Shown: positions 43,882 through 53,535, counted from the stretch's first letter. The stretch is DNA of 64,000 bases from Sideroxydans sp. CL21 (GCF_902459525.1 NZ_LR699166.1:721501-785500); one strand, 5' to 3'. The notes: generated by a model not told the origin, from the sequence alone. Translations and numbers: made by a program.

Positions 43882-45191
43882 AACCAATTAATGTAGGTCT
43901 ACTCGGTATCGGCACAGTCGGCGGCGGCACCTTCACCGTATTGCAACGCAACGCGGAAGAGATCACCCGCCGTGCCGGCCGTCCCATCCGCATCACGGTG
44001 GTGGCGGACAAGAATGTGGAGCTGGCGAAAAGAGTCACGGGCGGAGCATGCCGCGTGACGGACGATGCGTTCTCGGTGGTGGCCGACCCGGAAGTGGATA
44101 TCGTCATTGAACTGATCGGCGGCTACGGCGTCGCGAAGGAACTGGTACTGAAGGCGATCGCCAACGGCAAGCATGTGGTCACCGCGAACAAGGCCTTGCT
44201 GGCCACGCATGGCAACGAGATATTCAAGGCTGCGCAGGACAAGGGCGTGATGGTGGCGTTCGAGGCCGCCGTGGCGGGCGGCATCCCCATCATCAAGGCG
44301 CTGCGCGAAGGACTCACCGCGAACCGCATCGAGTGGATCGCGGGCATCATCAACGGCACTACCAACTTTATCCTGTCCGAGATGCGCGACAAAGGCCTCT
44401 CCTTTGATACCGTGCTGAAGGAAGCTCAGCGCTTGGGCTACGCCGAGGCCGACCCGACCTTCGACATCGAAGGTGTGGATGCTGCGCACAAGATCACCAT
44501 TTTGTCCGCGCTGGCGTTCGGTATTCCGATGCAGTTCGACAAGGCCTACATCGAAGGCATCTCCAAACTGGATGCGACCGACATCAAGTACGCCGAACAA
44601 CTAGGCTATCGCATCAAGCTGCTGGGCATCACCAAGCGCACAGCGGAAGGCGTGGAGCTGCGCGTGCATCCCACCCTGATCCCGACCAAGCGCCTGATTG
44701 CCAATGTGGAAGGCGCGATGAACGCGGTCGTGGTGCAGGGCGATGCCGTCGGCGCGACGCTGTATTACGGCAAGGGTGCAGGTGCTGAGCCGACGGCCAG
44801 TGCGGTAATCGCCGACCTGGTCGACGTGACGCGCATGGCAACCTCCGATCCGCTGAATCGCGTACCGCACCTCGCGTTCCAGCCGAACGCCATGGCCGAC
44901 CTGAAGGTGCTGCCGATGGATGACGTGATCACCAGTTACTACCTGCGCCTGCGTGTGCAGGACAAACCCGGGGTGCTGGCCGACATCACCCGCATCCTGG
45001 CCGATGAGCAGATCTCCATCGACGCCGTGATCCAGAAGGAACCGGGCGAAGGCGAAGACCAGACCGACCTGATCATGCTTACCCACCAGACGCGCGAGAA
45101 GCGCATCAAGGCGGCCATTGCGAAGATCGAGGCATTGGGTGTGGTGGCGGGGAAGGTGACGAAGTTGCGGTTGGAAGAATTGGGCAAATAA
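43878..45191 (+). CDS. hom: Homoserine dehydrogenase
   Basis: Reduces aspartate semialdehyde to homoserine on the way to threonine, isoleucine and methionine. The 437-residue monofunctional form has the NAD(P) loop LLGIGTVGGGTFTVL, the TANKALLA and EAAVAGGIPIIKALREGL blocks, IINGTTNFILSEM and EADPTFDIEGVDAAHK. A C-terminal ACT domain (LRVQDKPGVLADITRILADE) points to feedback control by threonine. It overlaps the GNAT gene. thrC follows after a repeat element. Confidence 0.96.
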   Translation: MKPINVGLLGIGTVGGGTFTVLQRNAEEITRRAGRPIRITVVADKNVELAKRVTGGACRVTDDAFSVVADPEVDIVIELIGGYGVAKELVLKAIANGKHVVTANKALLATHGNEIFKAAQDKGVMVAFEAAVAGGIPIIKALREGLTANRIEWIAGIINGTTNFILSEMRDKGLSFDTVLKEAQRLGYAEADPTFDIEGVDAAHKITILSALAFGIPMQFDKAYIEGISKLDATDIKYAEQLGYRIKLLGITKRTAEGVELRVHPTLIPTKRLIANVEGAMNAVVVQGDAVGATLYYGKGAGAEPTASAVIADLVDVTRMATSDPLNRVPHLAFQPNAMADLKVLPMDDVITSYYLRLRVQDKPGVLADITRILADEQISIDAVIQKEPGEGEDQTDLIMLTHQTREKRIKAAIAKIEALGVVAGKVTKLRLEELGK

Positions 45192-45201
45192 AACCTACTG
45201 C

Positions 45202-45312
45202 GCAGCCGGATTGCTGCGTTGCGCGGTGCTCGAAATCCTCATGCACTCACATGTGCATTCCGGTTTCTGTGCTCCGTGCGCCTTGCACTCCAACTGCTCG
45301 CTACGGTTTTGG
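45202..45312. repeat. Hairpin repeat element between hom and thrC
   Basis: An imperfect long palindrome centred on ATGCAC-TCACAT-GTGCAT (45241-45258), with arms GCGCGGTGCTCGAAATCC and its partner GGTTTCTGTGCTCCGTGC. It resembles a family of intergenic hairpins I recall from betaproteobacteria. It shares CTGCGTTGC, CCTCA and CGCCTTG, in the same order and spacing, with the 147-bp element at 18543-18689. Confidence 0.65.
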
Positions 45313-45356
45313 TAGAGACTATTTAACGTTCTGTGGAACGGATAGAAAGTAATACG

Positions 45357-46790
45357 ATGAAATATATTTCGACACGAGGCAATGCGCCTGCCAAAACATT
45401 CACCGAAATCCTGCTGGGGGGCCTCGCGCCGGATGGCGGGCTGTACCTGCCCGAACAATACCCTCAGGTGACGCGCTCTGAACTGGATGCCTGGCGCAAA
45501 CTGTCGTATGCCGACCTCGCATTTGCCGTGCTGTCCAAGTTCGCCACCGACATCCCGGCGGCAGACCTCAAGGCGATTATCAACAAGACATACACAGCGA
45601 CTGTCTACAGCAACGGCCGCACCGACAGCAATGCCGCCGACATCACGCCCTTGCGCATGCTGGCCGATGGCGTGCATATCCTCGAGCTCTCCAATGGCCC
45701 GACGCTGGCGTTCAAGGACATGGCGATGCAGTTGCTCGGCAACCTGTTCGAGTACGCGCTGGCGAAGAAGCACGAGGAACTGAACATCCTCGGCGCAACT
45801 TCCGGCGACACCGGCTCCGCCGCAGAATACGCGATGCGCGGCAAGCGCGGCATCCGCGTGTTCATGCTGTCGCCGAACGGCAAGATGAGTGCGTTCCAGC
45901 GTGCGCAGATGTATTCGTTGCAGGACCCGAATATCCACAACATCGCCATCAACGGCATGTTCGACGATGCGCAGGATATGGTAAAGGCGGTGTCCAACGA
46001 TCACGCGTTCAAGGCGAAATACAAGATAGGCACGGTCAATTCGATCAACTGGGCGCGCGTCTCTGCGCAGGTGGTTTACTACTTCAAGGGCTACTTCGCG
46101 GCGACCAAATCGAATGACGAGCAAGTGGCGTTCTCGGTTCCAAGCGGAAACTTCGGCAACATCTGCGCAGGGCACATCGCCCGCATGATGGGTCTGCCCA
46201 TCGGCCAGCTGATCCTCGCCACCAACGAGAACGACGTGCTCGACGAGTTCTTCCGCACCGGCGTGTACCGCCCCCGTGGTACCGACCACACCTACGAGAC
46301 CAGCAGTCCGTCGATGGACATCAGCAAGGCATCCAACTTCGAGCGCTTCGTGTTCGACCTGGTCGGCCGCGACGGAGCGAAAGTGCGCGAGTTCTGGAGC
46401 AAGGTCGATGCGGGCGGTGCGTTCGACATCAAGGGCACTGATTACTGGAATGCATTGCCGAAATTCGATTTCGCTTCCGGCAAGAGCACGCACCAGGACC
46501 GTCTCAAGACCATACGCGAAGTGTGGCAGGAATACGGCGTGATGATAGACACGCACACCGCCGATGGCCTGAAGGTAGGCCTTGAGCAGCGCCGCCCCAG
46601 CTTGCCGCTGATCTGTCTGGAGACCGCGCTCCCGGCTAAGTTCGCCGAGACCATCCAGGAAGCGTTGGGGCGCCAGCCGGAACGCCCCGTGGCAATGGAA
46701 GGGATCGAGAAGCTGCCGCAGCGCTGCGAAGTGATGGATGCGGATGTGACGAAATTGAAGGCGTACATTTCATCGAATATCCCGCAGTGA
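45357..46790 (+). CDS. thrC: Threonine synthase
   Basis: PLP enzyme converting phosphohomoserine to threonine. The 477-residue length fits the long, yeast/betaproteobacterial-type enzyme. The start reads MKYISTRGNAPAKTFTEILLGGLAPDGGLYLPE, the PLP lysine is in NGPTLAFKDMAMQLLG, and SGDTGSAAEYAMRG and the SVPSGNFGNICAGH phosphate-binding loop follow. ATG at 45357 is chosen because it aligns with the family. An upstream codon at 45333 would add eight residues. It follows hom after a 165-bp gap. Confidence 0.95.
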   Translation: MKYISTRGNAPAKTFTEILLGGLAPDGGLYLPEQYPQVTRSELDAWRKLSYADLAFAVLSKFATDIPAADLKAIINKTYTATVYSNGRTDSNAADITPLRMLADGVHILELSNGPTLAFKDMAMQLLGNLFEYALAKKHEELNILGATSGDTGSAAEYAMRGKRGIRVFMLSPNGKMSAFQRAQMYSLQDPNIHNIAINGMFDDAQDMVKAVSNDHAFKAKYKIGTVNSINWARVSAQVVYYFKGYFAATKSNDEQVAFSVPSGNFGNICAGHIARMMGLPIGQLILATNENDVLDEFFRTGVYRPRGTDHTYETSSPSMDISKASNFERFVFDLVGRDGAKVREFWSKVDAGGAFDIKGTDYWNALPKFDFASGKSTHQDRLKTIREVWQEYGVMIDTHTADGLKVGLEQRRPSLPLICLETALPAKFAETIQEALGRQPERPVAMEGIEKLPQRCEVMDADVTKLKAYISSNIPQ

Positions 46791-46814
46791 TCTCGCGTTG
46801 CGCAAAGCAGCCGC

Positions 46815-47720
46815 ATGAATAACCTCATCCTCCTCATTCTCTGCTTCGTCGCAGGCATGTTGCTGCACCGCTTCAAGCGCATGCCGGTCAATACGCCGGC
46901 CGTGCTCAACTCCTTCATTCTGCATGTCTCTCTCCCTGCGCTGACGCTGCTGTCCGTGCACGGGCTGAAGATCGGCGGCGACGTTGGCCTGATGGCGGCG
47001 ATGGGATGGCTGGTCTTCGCGATGTCGGCCGGTTTCTTCTGGCTGGTCGGGCGCTGGCTGGATCTGCCGCGATCCACCGTAGGCGCACTGACACTGACCG
47101 GAGGCTTGGGGAATACCGCCTATTTCGGACTGCCGATGATCGAGGCTTATTACGGCCACGGGGGACTTGCCAGCGGCATCATCGTCGACCAGCTCGGCTC
47201 GTTTCTGGCACTGTCTACCCTGGGCATCACCTTTGCCGGCATCTATTCGTCCGGGCGTCCCGGTGTCGCTGAAATGGCGAGGCGCGTTTTCCGCTTCCCG
47301 TCATTCATCGCATTGCTGGTCGCGCTGGTGCTGATCCCCTTCGAATATCCGGAATGGCTCACGATCGTGCTCAAGCGCCTGAGCGATACGATGGCGCCGC
47401 TGGCCTTGCTCGCGGTCGGCTTCCAATTGCGGCTGGGCCACCTCGCCGGCAATGGCAGGAACCTGGCCATCGGCCTGGGCTTCAAGCTGGTGCTGGTACC
47501 GCTGGTCTTGTTCCTGCTGTATGTGCCGCTGCTGGGCGCGCATGGTCAGGCTATACAGATCACCTTGTTCCAGGCGGGCATGCCGCCGATGATCACTGCC
47601 GCGATCCTGGCGACCGAGCATGACCTTGATCCGCCGCTGGCGACACTGATGGTGACCGTGGGGCTGATGCTTTCATTTGTCACGCTGACCGGCTGGTGGT
47701 GGCTGATGCAGGGTGTGTAA
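46815..47720 (+). CDS. AEC-family transporter (second copy)
   Basis: A 301-residue membrane protein with about ten helices, of the AEC family. It has an N-terminal MLLHRFKRMPVNTPAVLNSFILHVSLPALTL-type start (the Pro-Ala-Leu kink in helix 2), a TGGLGNTAYFGLPMI re-entrant motif and FQAGMPPMITAAILATEH in the C-terminal half. It is distant from the partial gene at the left edge of the window. It starts 24 bp after thrC and may be co-transcribed. The substrate is unknown, with small carboxylic acids likely. Confidence 0.87.
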   Translation: MNNLILLILCFVAGMLLHRFKRMPVNTPAVLNSFILHVSLPALTLLSVHGLKIGGDVGLMAAMGWLVFAMSAGFFWLVGRWLDLPRSTVGALTLTGGLGNTAYFGLPMIEAYYGHGGLASGIIVDQLGSFLALSTLGITFAGIYSSGRPGVAEMARRVFRFPSFIALLVALVLIPFEYPEWLTIVLKRLSDTMAPLALLAVGFQLRLGHLAGNGRNLAIGLGFKLVLVPLVLFLLYVPLLGAHGQAIQITLFQAGMPPMITAAILATEHDLDPPLATLMVTVGLMLSFVTLTGWWWLMQGV

Positions 47721-47843
47721 GGCGGATAGCTTCCGGACGCGATTTCTGGTGCGGCAGAGTTTCCGATACGAGTTGATAATGACGGCACAGCGCAAGTCTT
47801 AGCTTTTCGGGTTCTTCGTTGCTGTACTTTGAGTTGATCGAGA

Positions 47844-49118
47844 ATGAATAACGAACAAATTAATCCGCGCGAGTTGCTGCAACAGATGTTCGCCGCTGCG
47901 GTTGCCGCGGCCCAGCCCGGCATTTGCATTCCCCGCTACATGCCGCAGCCACCGAAGGGGCGTTTGATCGTGATCGGCGCCGGCAAGGCCTCGGCGGCGA
48001 TGGCGCGCGCGGTGGAAGACTGCTGGCCGTCGCGTCTCGAAGGGCTGGTCGTTACCCGCTACGGTTACGCGGTGCCGTGCAAGCACATCGAGATCGTCGA
48101 AGCAGCGCATCCGGTGCCGGACCAAGCGGGAGAAACGGCCAGCAGACGCATGCTCGAACTTGTTTCGGGTCTCACGGCGGACGACCTGGTGCTATGCCTG
48201 ATCTCCGGCGGCGGCTCGTCCCTGTTGCCGCTGCCTGCAGCCGGTTTGTCGCTGGAAGACAAGCAGGCGATCAATCGCAACCTGCTCAAGAGCGGCGCCA
48301 CGATCTCGGAGATGAATTGCGTGCGCCGCCACCTGTCGGCGATCAAGGGCGGCCGTTTGGCCGCCGCCTGCCACCCGGCCAAGGTAGTGAACCTGATCAT
48401 CTCGGATGTGCCCGGCGATAACCCCGCCGACATCGCCTCGGGGCCGACCGTCGCGGACAGGAGCACCTGCAGCGAGGCGCTTGCCATCCTGCGCCGCTAC
48501 GCGATCGATGTCCCTCAGCGAGTGATCGACCTGCTGGAAAGCGGCGCGGGAGAGTCTGTCAAACCGGGGGATCCGCGCTTGCCGCAGATAAAGACGCACC
48601 TGATCGCCACGCCGCAGATGGCACTGGAGGCGGCCGCAAAGGTCGCTGGCAATCACGGTATCGCGTGCCATATCCTGGGCGATTCGATCGAAGGCGAAGC
48701 GCGCGACGTGGGCAAGGTCATGGCGGGGATTGCGCTGCAGGTAAGCCGGCGCGCGCAGCCGTTCCAACCGCCTTGCGTGCTGCTGTCCGGCGGCGAGACC
48801 ACGGTGACCGTGCGCGGCGACGGCCGTGGCGGGAGGAATGTCGAATTCCTGCTGTCTCTCGGCATCGCTCTGCAGGGCGAACCGGGGATCTATGCTATTG
48901 CAGGTGATACCGACGGCGTCGATGGAAGCGAGGAGATCGCGGGTGCCTATCTCATGCCCGACACGCTCGCGCGTGCCTGGGATCAGGGCATCCGTCCGGC
49001 AGACAGTCTTGCCCGCAATGACGGGCACAGCTTCTTCAGGGCGCTGGGCGATTCGCTCATCACGGGGCCCACGCTGACCAATGTGAACGACTTTCGCGCC
49101 ATCCTTATCACGAAGTAA
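47844..49118 (+). CDS. Glycerate 2-kinase (DUF4147/MOFRL family, TtuD/GckA type)
   Basis: Phosphorylates glycerate, probably to 2-phosphoglycerate. Members are often labelled hydroxypyruvate reductase (TtuD). The 424-residue protein has the N-terminal DUF4147 blocks VIGAGKASAAMARAVE, AAHPVPDQAGE, LISGGGSSLLPLP and ISDVPGDNPADIASGPTVAD, and a C-terminal MOFRL domain with LLSGGETTVTVRGDGRGGRN and AIAGDTDGVDG. It converges on the aminotransferase gene 36 bp away, and glycerate is the product expected downstream of serine-glyoxylate transamination and hydroxypyruvate reduction. Confidence 0.9.
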   Translation: MNNEQINPRELLQQMFAAAVAAAQPGICIPRYMPQPPKGRLIVIGAGKASAAMARAVEDCWPSRLEGLVVTRYGYAVPCKHIEIVEAAHPVPDQAGETASRRMLELVSGLTADDLVLCLISGGGSSLLPLPAAGLSLEDKQAINRNLLKSGATISEMNCVRRHLSAIKGGRLAAACHPAKVVNLIISDVPGDNPADIASGPTVADRSTCSEALAILRRYAIDVPQRVIDLLESGAGESVKPGDPRLPQIKTHLIATPQMALEAAAKVAGNHGIACHILGDSIEGEARDVGKVMAGIALQVSRRAQPFQPPCVLLSGGETTVTVRGDGRGGRNVEFLLSLGIALQGEPGIYAIAGDTDGVDGSEEIAGAYLMPDTLARAWDQGIRPADSLARNDGHSFFRALGDSLITGPTLTNVNDFRAILITK

Positions 49119-49154
49119 ATGTCGGCGGGAGGGCCTTGGTGCGCGCCGGTCGAA

Positions 49155-50336
49155 TCAGGCAGCCAGGTACCGGTTCGCGGCATCCAGTGCGACGCCGCTC
49201 TGGATCGGCGCCTTCATGCGGCCGAGCACATCGTCCAGTGCGCTGAGGCAGAGCCGCACGTTGCGCGGGTTGCTGGCGTGTCCCATCAGGCCGATGCGCC
49301 ACACCTTTCCGGCCATCGCCCCGAGGCCGGCGCCGATCTCCAGTTGATAGTCCGACAACAGTAGCGCACGCACCTCGGCTTCGTCCACGCCTTGCGGCAC
49401 GGAGATCGCATTCAGTTGCGGCAGGCGTTCGTTTTCCGGGACGACGAATTCCAGTCCCATCGCTTCCAGCCCGGCGCGCAGCGCGAGATGGTTACGGTGA
49501 TGACGTTCCCAGGCGTTTTCCAGTTCTTCTTCCTGCAGCATCACCAGTGCTTCATGCAGGCCATATAGCGCATTGATCGGCGCGGTGTGGTGGTAGGCGC
49601 GCTTGGTCGCGCCGCCCCAGTAACCCATTACCAGGTTGAGGTCCATGAACCAGCTCTGGATCTTGCTCTTGCGGTTCTTGATTCTTTCCTGTGCTTCGGG
49701 ACTGAAGCTGACGGGCGAGAGGCCGGGGGTGCAAGACAGGCATTTCTGCGTGCCCGAATAGATGGCGTCGATGTTCCATTCGTCGACTTTGACCGGTGAG
49801 CCGCCCAGCGAAGTGATCGCGTCGACGATGACCAGGCAGCCGTGCCGGTGCGCGACCTCGACCAACGTCTTCGCATCGGACAGCGCGCCGGTGGAAGTCT
49901 CCGCGTGCACGAACGCGACCACTTTGGTGTCCGGGTTGGCTTTCAGCGCATCCTCCAGCTTTTGCGGATCGACCGCGCGTCCCCAGTCGTCCTGCACCAT
50001 CACCGCGATGCCGCCGCAGCGTTCGACATTCTCTTTCATGCGCCCGCCGAACACACCGTTCTGGCACACGACGACTTTGTCGCCCGGCTCGACCAGATTC
50101 ACGAAGCAGGTCTCCATGCCCGCGGAACCGGGCGCGGAAACCGGCATGGTCAGTTCGTTTTCGGTCTGGAACGCGTATTTCAGCAGGGATTTCATTTCAT
50201 CCATCAGGTCCACGAACCTTGGGTCGAGATGGCCGATGGTGGGGCGAGCCATCGCAGCTAGCACGCGCGCGCTGACATCGGAAGGTCCGGGCCCCATCAG
50301 AACGCGTTGAGGAGGATGAAATGATTTTATTTTCAT
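49155..50336 (-). CDS. Serine-glyoxylate / alanine-glyoxylate aminotransferase
   Basis: PLP aminotransferase (393 residues) of the AGXT/SgaA family, which turns glyoxylate into glycine using serine or alanine. With serine it yields hydroxypyruvate. Motifs are LMGPGPSDVSARVL at the start, APGSAGMETC, FVHAETSTGALSD, VDAITSLGGSPVKVDEW, the PLP lysine in SGTQKCLSCTPGLSP and YHHTAPINALYGL. AAGGA eight bases before the ATG supports the start. It is 51 bp downstream of the IclR gene on the same strand. The amino donor cannot be told from sequence. Confidence 0.9.
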   Translation of the reverse strand: MKIKSFHPPQRVLMGPGPSDVSARVLAAMARPTIGHLDPRFVDLMDEMKSLLKYAFQTENELTMPVSAPGSAGMETCFVNLVEPGDKVVVCQNGVFGGRMKENVERCGGIAVMVQDDWGRAVDPQKLEDALKANPDTKVVAFVHAETSTGALSDAKTLVEVAHRHGCLVIVDAITSLGGSPVKVDEWNIDAIYSGTQKCLSCTPGLSPVSFSPEAQERIKNRKSKIQSWFMDLNLVMGYWGGATKRAYHHTAPINALYGLHEALVMLQEEELENAWERHHRNHLALRAGLEAMGLEFVVPENERLPQLNAISVPQGVDEAEVRALLLSDYQLEIGAGLGAMAGKVWRIGLMGHASNPRNVRLCLSALDDVLGRMKAPIQSGVALDAANRYLAA

Positions 50337-50387
50337 GCGACCGATCCTTTATGTTGTCAGGGTTAAGGGCAGACGGGTGTGATTTCG

Positions 50388-51147
50388 TTATACCGGATGA
50401 TAACCGAGCAGCGTCGAAAGCCGCCCGGCGGTTTCCACGACATGTGCAATCCATTCATCCTTGCGGCGTTCTATAGGGGCAGATACGGAGATGCCTGCTA
50501 CAACGTTGCCGCTGGCATCGCGCACCAGGGTACCGATGCAGCCCACGCCAAGCTCGGCTTCTTCATTGTCCAGAGCGTAGCCGCGATTCACGGCGGCGAC
50601 GCAGTCCTGCAAGAGCTCGGTGACTTTGGTATGGGTATTGACTGTATAGGCGGGCAACTTGCTGCGCTTGGCATAACTGCGGCAGGCTGCCTCGCCCTGG
50701 TCGCCCAGCATCATCTTGCCCACCGCAGTCACATGCAGGGGGGGCGCGACTGCCGATCACCTGCTCCACCCGTATCATGCGCTTGGCCAGCGAGCGCTCG
50801 ATGTACACCACTTCATCCTCCTCGCGCACGGTTAGGTTGACAGTCTCGTCCAGTTGGTCGCGCAGTTTTTCCATCAATGGCAGCGCGATCTTCCTGATGT
50901 CGACGCCGGTTCTGACGCGGCTGCCCAGCTGCATCAATTTGATGCCCAGCTGGTAGTTTCCCCTCGTGCTGCGTTCTACAAAGCCCTGTTCGGCCAGCGA
51001 AGAGAGGATGCGGAAGGCGGTGGAAGGGTGCAGCCCGGTTTCTGCCGAGAGCACCTTGAGACTCACCGGCTCGTCATGTGCAGCGATGACGTCCAGCAAT
51101 TGCGCCAGTCGTTCGATGACCTGTATGGAATTGGAAGATTCTTTCAT
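50388..51147 (-). pseudogene. IclR-family regulator interrupted by a +1 frameshift
   Basis: The N-terminal part (51147 down to about 50745) encodes a winged helix (SIQVIERLAQLLDVIAAHDE, then GLHPSTAFRILSSLAEQGFV) and the start of the effector domain to RVEQVIGSRAP. The rest (TAVGKMMLGDQGEAACRSYA through CIGTLVRDASGNVVAGISVS to the stop at 50388) is in another frame. The two halves meet at a run of seven C (minus strand), seven G at 50738-50744. Six would restore one frame of 252 residues, the usual IclR length. This is either a real inactivation, a slippage switch, or a sequencing error. The gene is divergent from the transketolase-like gene. Confidence 0.85.
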
Positions 51148-51183
51148 ATTTCGTATTGTGAAATCGATTGTGTATTGCGAAAT
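51148..51183 (-). promoter_or_regulatory. Putative IclR operator between iclR-like and transketolase-like genes
   Basis: On the minus strand ATTTCGCAATAC and ATTTCACAATAC start exactly 19 bp apart, and the second also forms ATTTC-N7-GAAAT (51148-51164). The pair touches the regulator's start codon and lies in the 167-bp divergent region. A matching pair with the same spacing stands before the liv-type operon. Confidence 0.55.
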
Positions 51184-51314
51184 TATAGTACAGCAAGTAT
51201 TCTGCGATCAAATAATTTAACTACCAGTCATCAAATCATGTGTGGCGGAGATTATTAATCGTCACCCGTTAATGCAGCACCCATTTCTCGGAATTAACTT
51301 TAAGGAACATAGTA

Positions 51315-53522
51315 ATGACAACGAGCGCATCCGCTACGCCAGAATTTTGCAAGGGTATTCAACATTTCGGACCGGTTTGGGAGGGTTTTTCGCAACACGC
51401 CGGGTCTGCAGTCATCAAGGAAGGCAAGTCGGCGATCAGTGACCCGCATGCAGCAGATGCCGCGTACCAGACACTGTTGATGGCCGATGCCTTGCGCTAT
51501 CTGACCCTGCAAACCTGCGGTTCCAAGGGTTCCGGCCATCCGGGCGGATTTGCCAGCAGCGCCGAGGCGTATGCCTCGCTGGTGATGCTGGGCCACACCA
51601 ATATCGTGACCGAGGTGGGGCACCATGCCCCCGGATTCTACAGCGCGATGTTCCTCGACACTTCGCTGGAAGAAATGGGTATCGAGACGGTGACCGACAT
51701 GATGGCACGTTTCCGCGAGAAGCACGGCCTGCTCGGCCACTTGTCGGGCGCCATTCCCGGGCTGCTGGCGCCCGCCGGTCCGCTGGGGCAGGGGCAGCAC
51801 TTCGCGATGGCCGGTGCGCTGTTGCATCCCGGCAAGCTGTTCCCGGTCACCATTGGCGACGGCGGCATGGGCGAACCCTACGTGCTCAACTCCATGCTGC
51901 ACTTCAACACCGCCTATCCCAAGGTGACCAACTTCCTGCCGACGCTGATCTGGAACGGTTACAGCCAGGAGCACCATTCCATGGTGTCGCGCTTTACCAA
52001 CGAGCAGATGATCGCCTACTGGAAGGGGCACGGTTTCAAGGAAGTGGTGCTGGTCGATGCCAAGGAGTTCGACGACACCAACCAGACCAGCGCCTATGCG
52101 GACAGTTCCTATTTCTCGCACAAACAGCGCCTGGCCTTTGCCGGCGCCGTGCTCGCGGGCGTGGACAGGGCGGCCAAATCCGCGCTGGGCGGCACGCTGA
52201 CCGCGTTCATCATCAAGCAGATGAAGGGTACGGGCGTGCATACGGTGGGCGCCAAGTCGCATAACCTGTATCCGGCCGACAGTCTGGACAAGCCGCACAT
52301 GATAGACGGATTAAAGCGTCGCGCCTTGCCCCCCGAGGCGTGGTCCATCGTGCGCGAGAACTTTGTGCGTGCCGGCGGCGGCCCTGCAGCCAAAACGGCC
52401 GTGACCGAACATGTGCTGGAGATGGCGCCGCTGGGCAAGATGCCGATCCATGAATTCCCCAAGGGCGAGAAGGCGGTGCCGGCAACCGCGATGGGTGCGC
52501 TGGTGGCCTATGTGGGCACCCAGGACAAGCGTTTCGTCGTGACCAATGCCGACGGCAATGAAGCGTCGGCAATGAAGAACATCAACGATGCCCTGAAGAT
52601 CCGCCATCCTACCATTGATCCGCTGTACAACCAGGAGCCGGAAGGCCAGGTGTATGAGCCGCTGAACGAAGATGCCTGTGCCGGTCTGGCCTCGGCCCTG
52701 ACGCTGTTCGGTTCGCGTGCACTCTGGCTGTCGTACGAAAGCTTCGCGATCAACGGCTGGCCCATCGTGCAGACGGTGACGCAGGCGATGGCCGAACTGC
52801 GCCGCCCGACGCCTTCCATCGTGACCATGTTCACCGCGGGTGCGCTGGAGCAGGGACGCAACGGCTGGACGCACCAGCGTCCCGAGATCGAAAACTACTT
52901 TGCCGCCCAGATGCGCAACGGCAACACCTACCCGCTGTTCCCGTGCGATGCGAACGCGATCCAGGTGGCATACGAGTACGCCACCAACAGTTTCAACAAG
53001 TGCATGGTGATCATTGCGTCCAAGAGCCCGCTGCCGGTCTACATGAGTGTGGACGAGGCACGGCAAGCGATGGAAGCGGGTGCGTCGATCATTTACGAAA
53101 GCAAGAATGCGGGCAAGGCGACCGTGGTGTTCGGGGTGACCGGCGACATGGTTTTCCTGCCGGTGTTCGAGGCCAGGGACAGGCTCGAAGCCGAGGGTTA
53201 CAAGGTGCGCATCGTGGCCGTCGTGAATCCGCGCCGCCTGTATCGCCCGACCGACATCGCGTGGGATACCGTGGCGGAGCCGGACAACAAGTTCATGGAT
53301 GATGCCCATTTCAATGCCTTGTTTGACGGCGATGTGCTGCTGGCCGTGAGCGGCGGACCGAGCGCGGTGCTGGAGCCGATTCTGCTGCGTACCCGGGCCA
53401 ACAAGCGCGACACGTTCGCCTGGAAGCGTGGTGAAACGACCGCAAGCCCGGGTGAGATCATGGAGTTCAACGGATTGACCGCCGAGGCAATGACCAAGCG
53501 CGTCAAGTCCATGGCGGGTTGA
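51315..53522 (+). CDS. Transketolase/phosphoketolase-like thiamine diphosphate enzyme
   Basis: A 735-residue TPP enzyme with all three transketolase-type parts. Transketolase-like features are GSGHPGG (72-78) and GPLGQGQ. The TPP site is GDGGMGEPYVLN (from 181) running to LPTLIWNGYS (N214), a form closer to phosphoketolases. A pyrimidine-binding domain and a C-terminal domain with VVFGVTGDMVFLPV follow. It resembles neither class fully. It probably moves a two-carbon ketol unit, and hydroxypyruvate, the product of the neighbouring aminotransferase, would be a plausible donor (inference). It is divergent from the IclR gene and ends in a terminator. Confidence 0.8.
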   Translation: MTTSASATPEFCKGIQHFGPVWEGFSQHAGSAVIKEGKSAISDPHAADAAYQTLLMADALRYLTLQTCGSKGSGHPGGFASSAEAYASLVMLGHTNIVTEVGHHAPGFYSAMFLDTSLEEMGIETVTDMMARFREKHGLLGHLSGAIPGLLAPAGPLGQGQHFAMAGALLHPGKLFPVTIGDGGMGEPYVLNSMLHFNTAYPKVTNFLPTLIWNGYSQEHHSMVSRFTNEQMIAYWKGHGFKEVVLVDAKEFDDTNQTSAYADSSYFSHKQRLAFAGAVLAGVDRAAKSALGGTLTAFIIKQMKGTGVHTVGAKSHNLYPADSLDKPHMIDGLKRRALPPEAWSIVRENFVRAGGGPAAKTAVTEHVLEMAPLGKMPIHEFPKGEKAVPATAMGALVAYVGTQDKRFVVTNADGNEASAMKNINDALKIRHPTIDPLYNQEPEGQVYEPLNEDACAGLASALTLFGSRALWLSYESFAINGWPIVQTVTQAMAELRRPTPSIVTMFTAGALEQGRNGWTHQRPEIENYFAAQMRNGNTYPLFPCDANAIQVAYEYATNSFNKCMVIIASKSPLPVYMSVDEARQAMEAGASIIYESKNAGKATVVFGVTGDMVFLPVFEARDRLEAEGYKVRIVAVVNPRRLYRPTDIAWDTVAEPDNKFMDDAHFNALFDGDVLLAVSGGPSAVLEPILLRTRANKRDTFAWKRGETTASPGEIMEFNGLTAEAMTKRVKSMAG

Positions 53523-53535
53523 ATATAACGATGAT

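Noticed and set aside
45195-46556. 453-codon open frame antisense to thrC
   Set aside because: It is opposite thrC and a repeat element, with no family resemblance.
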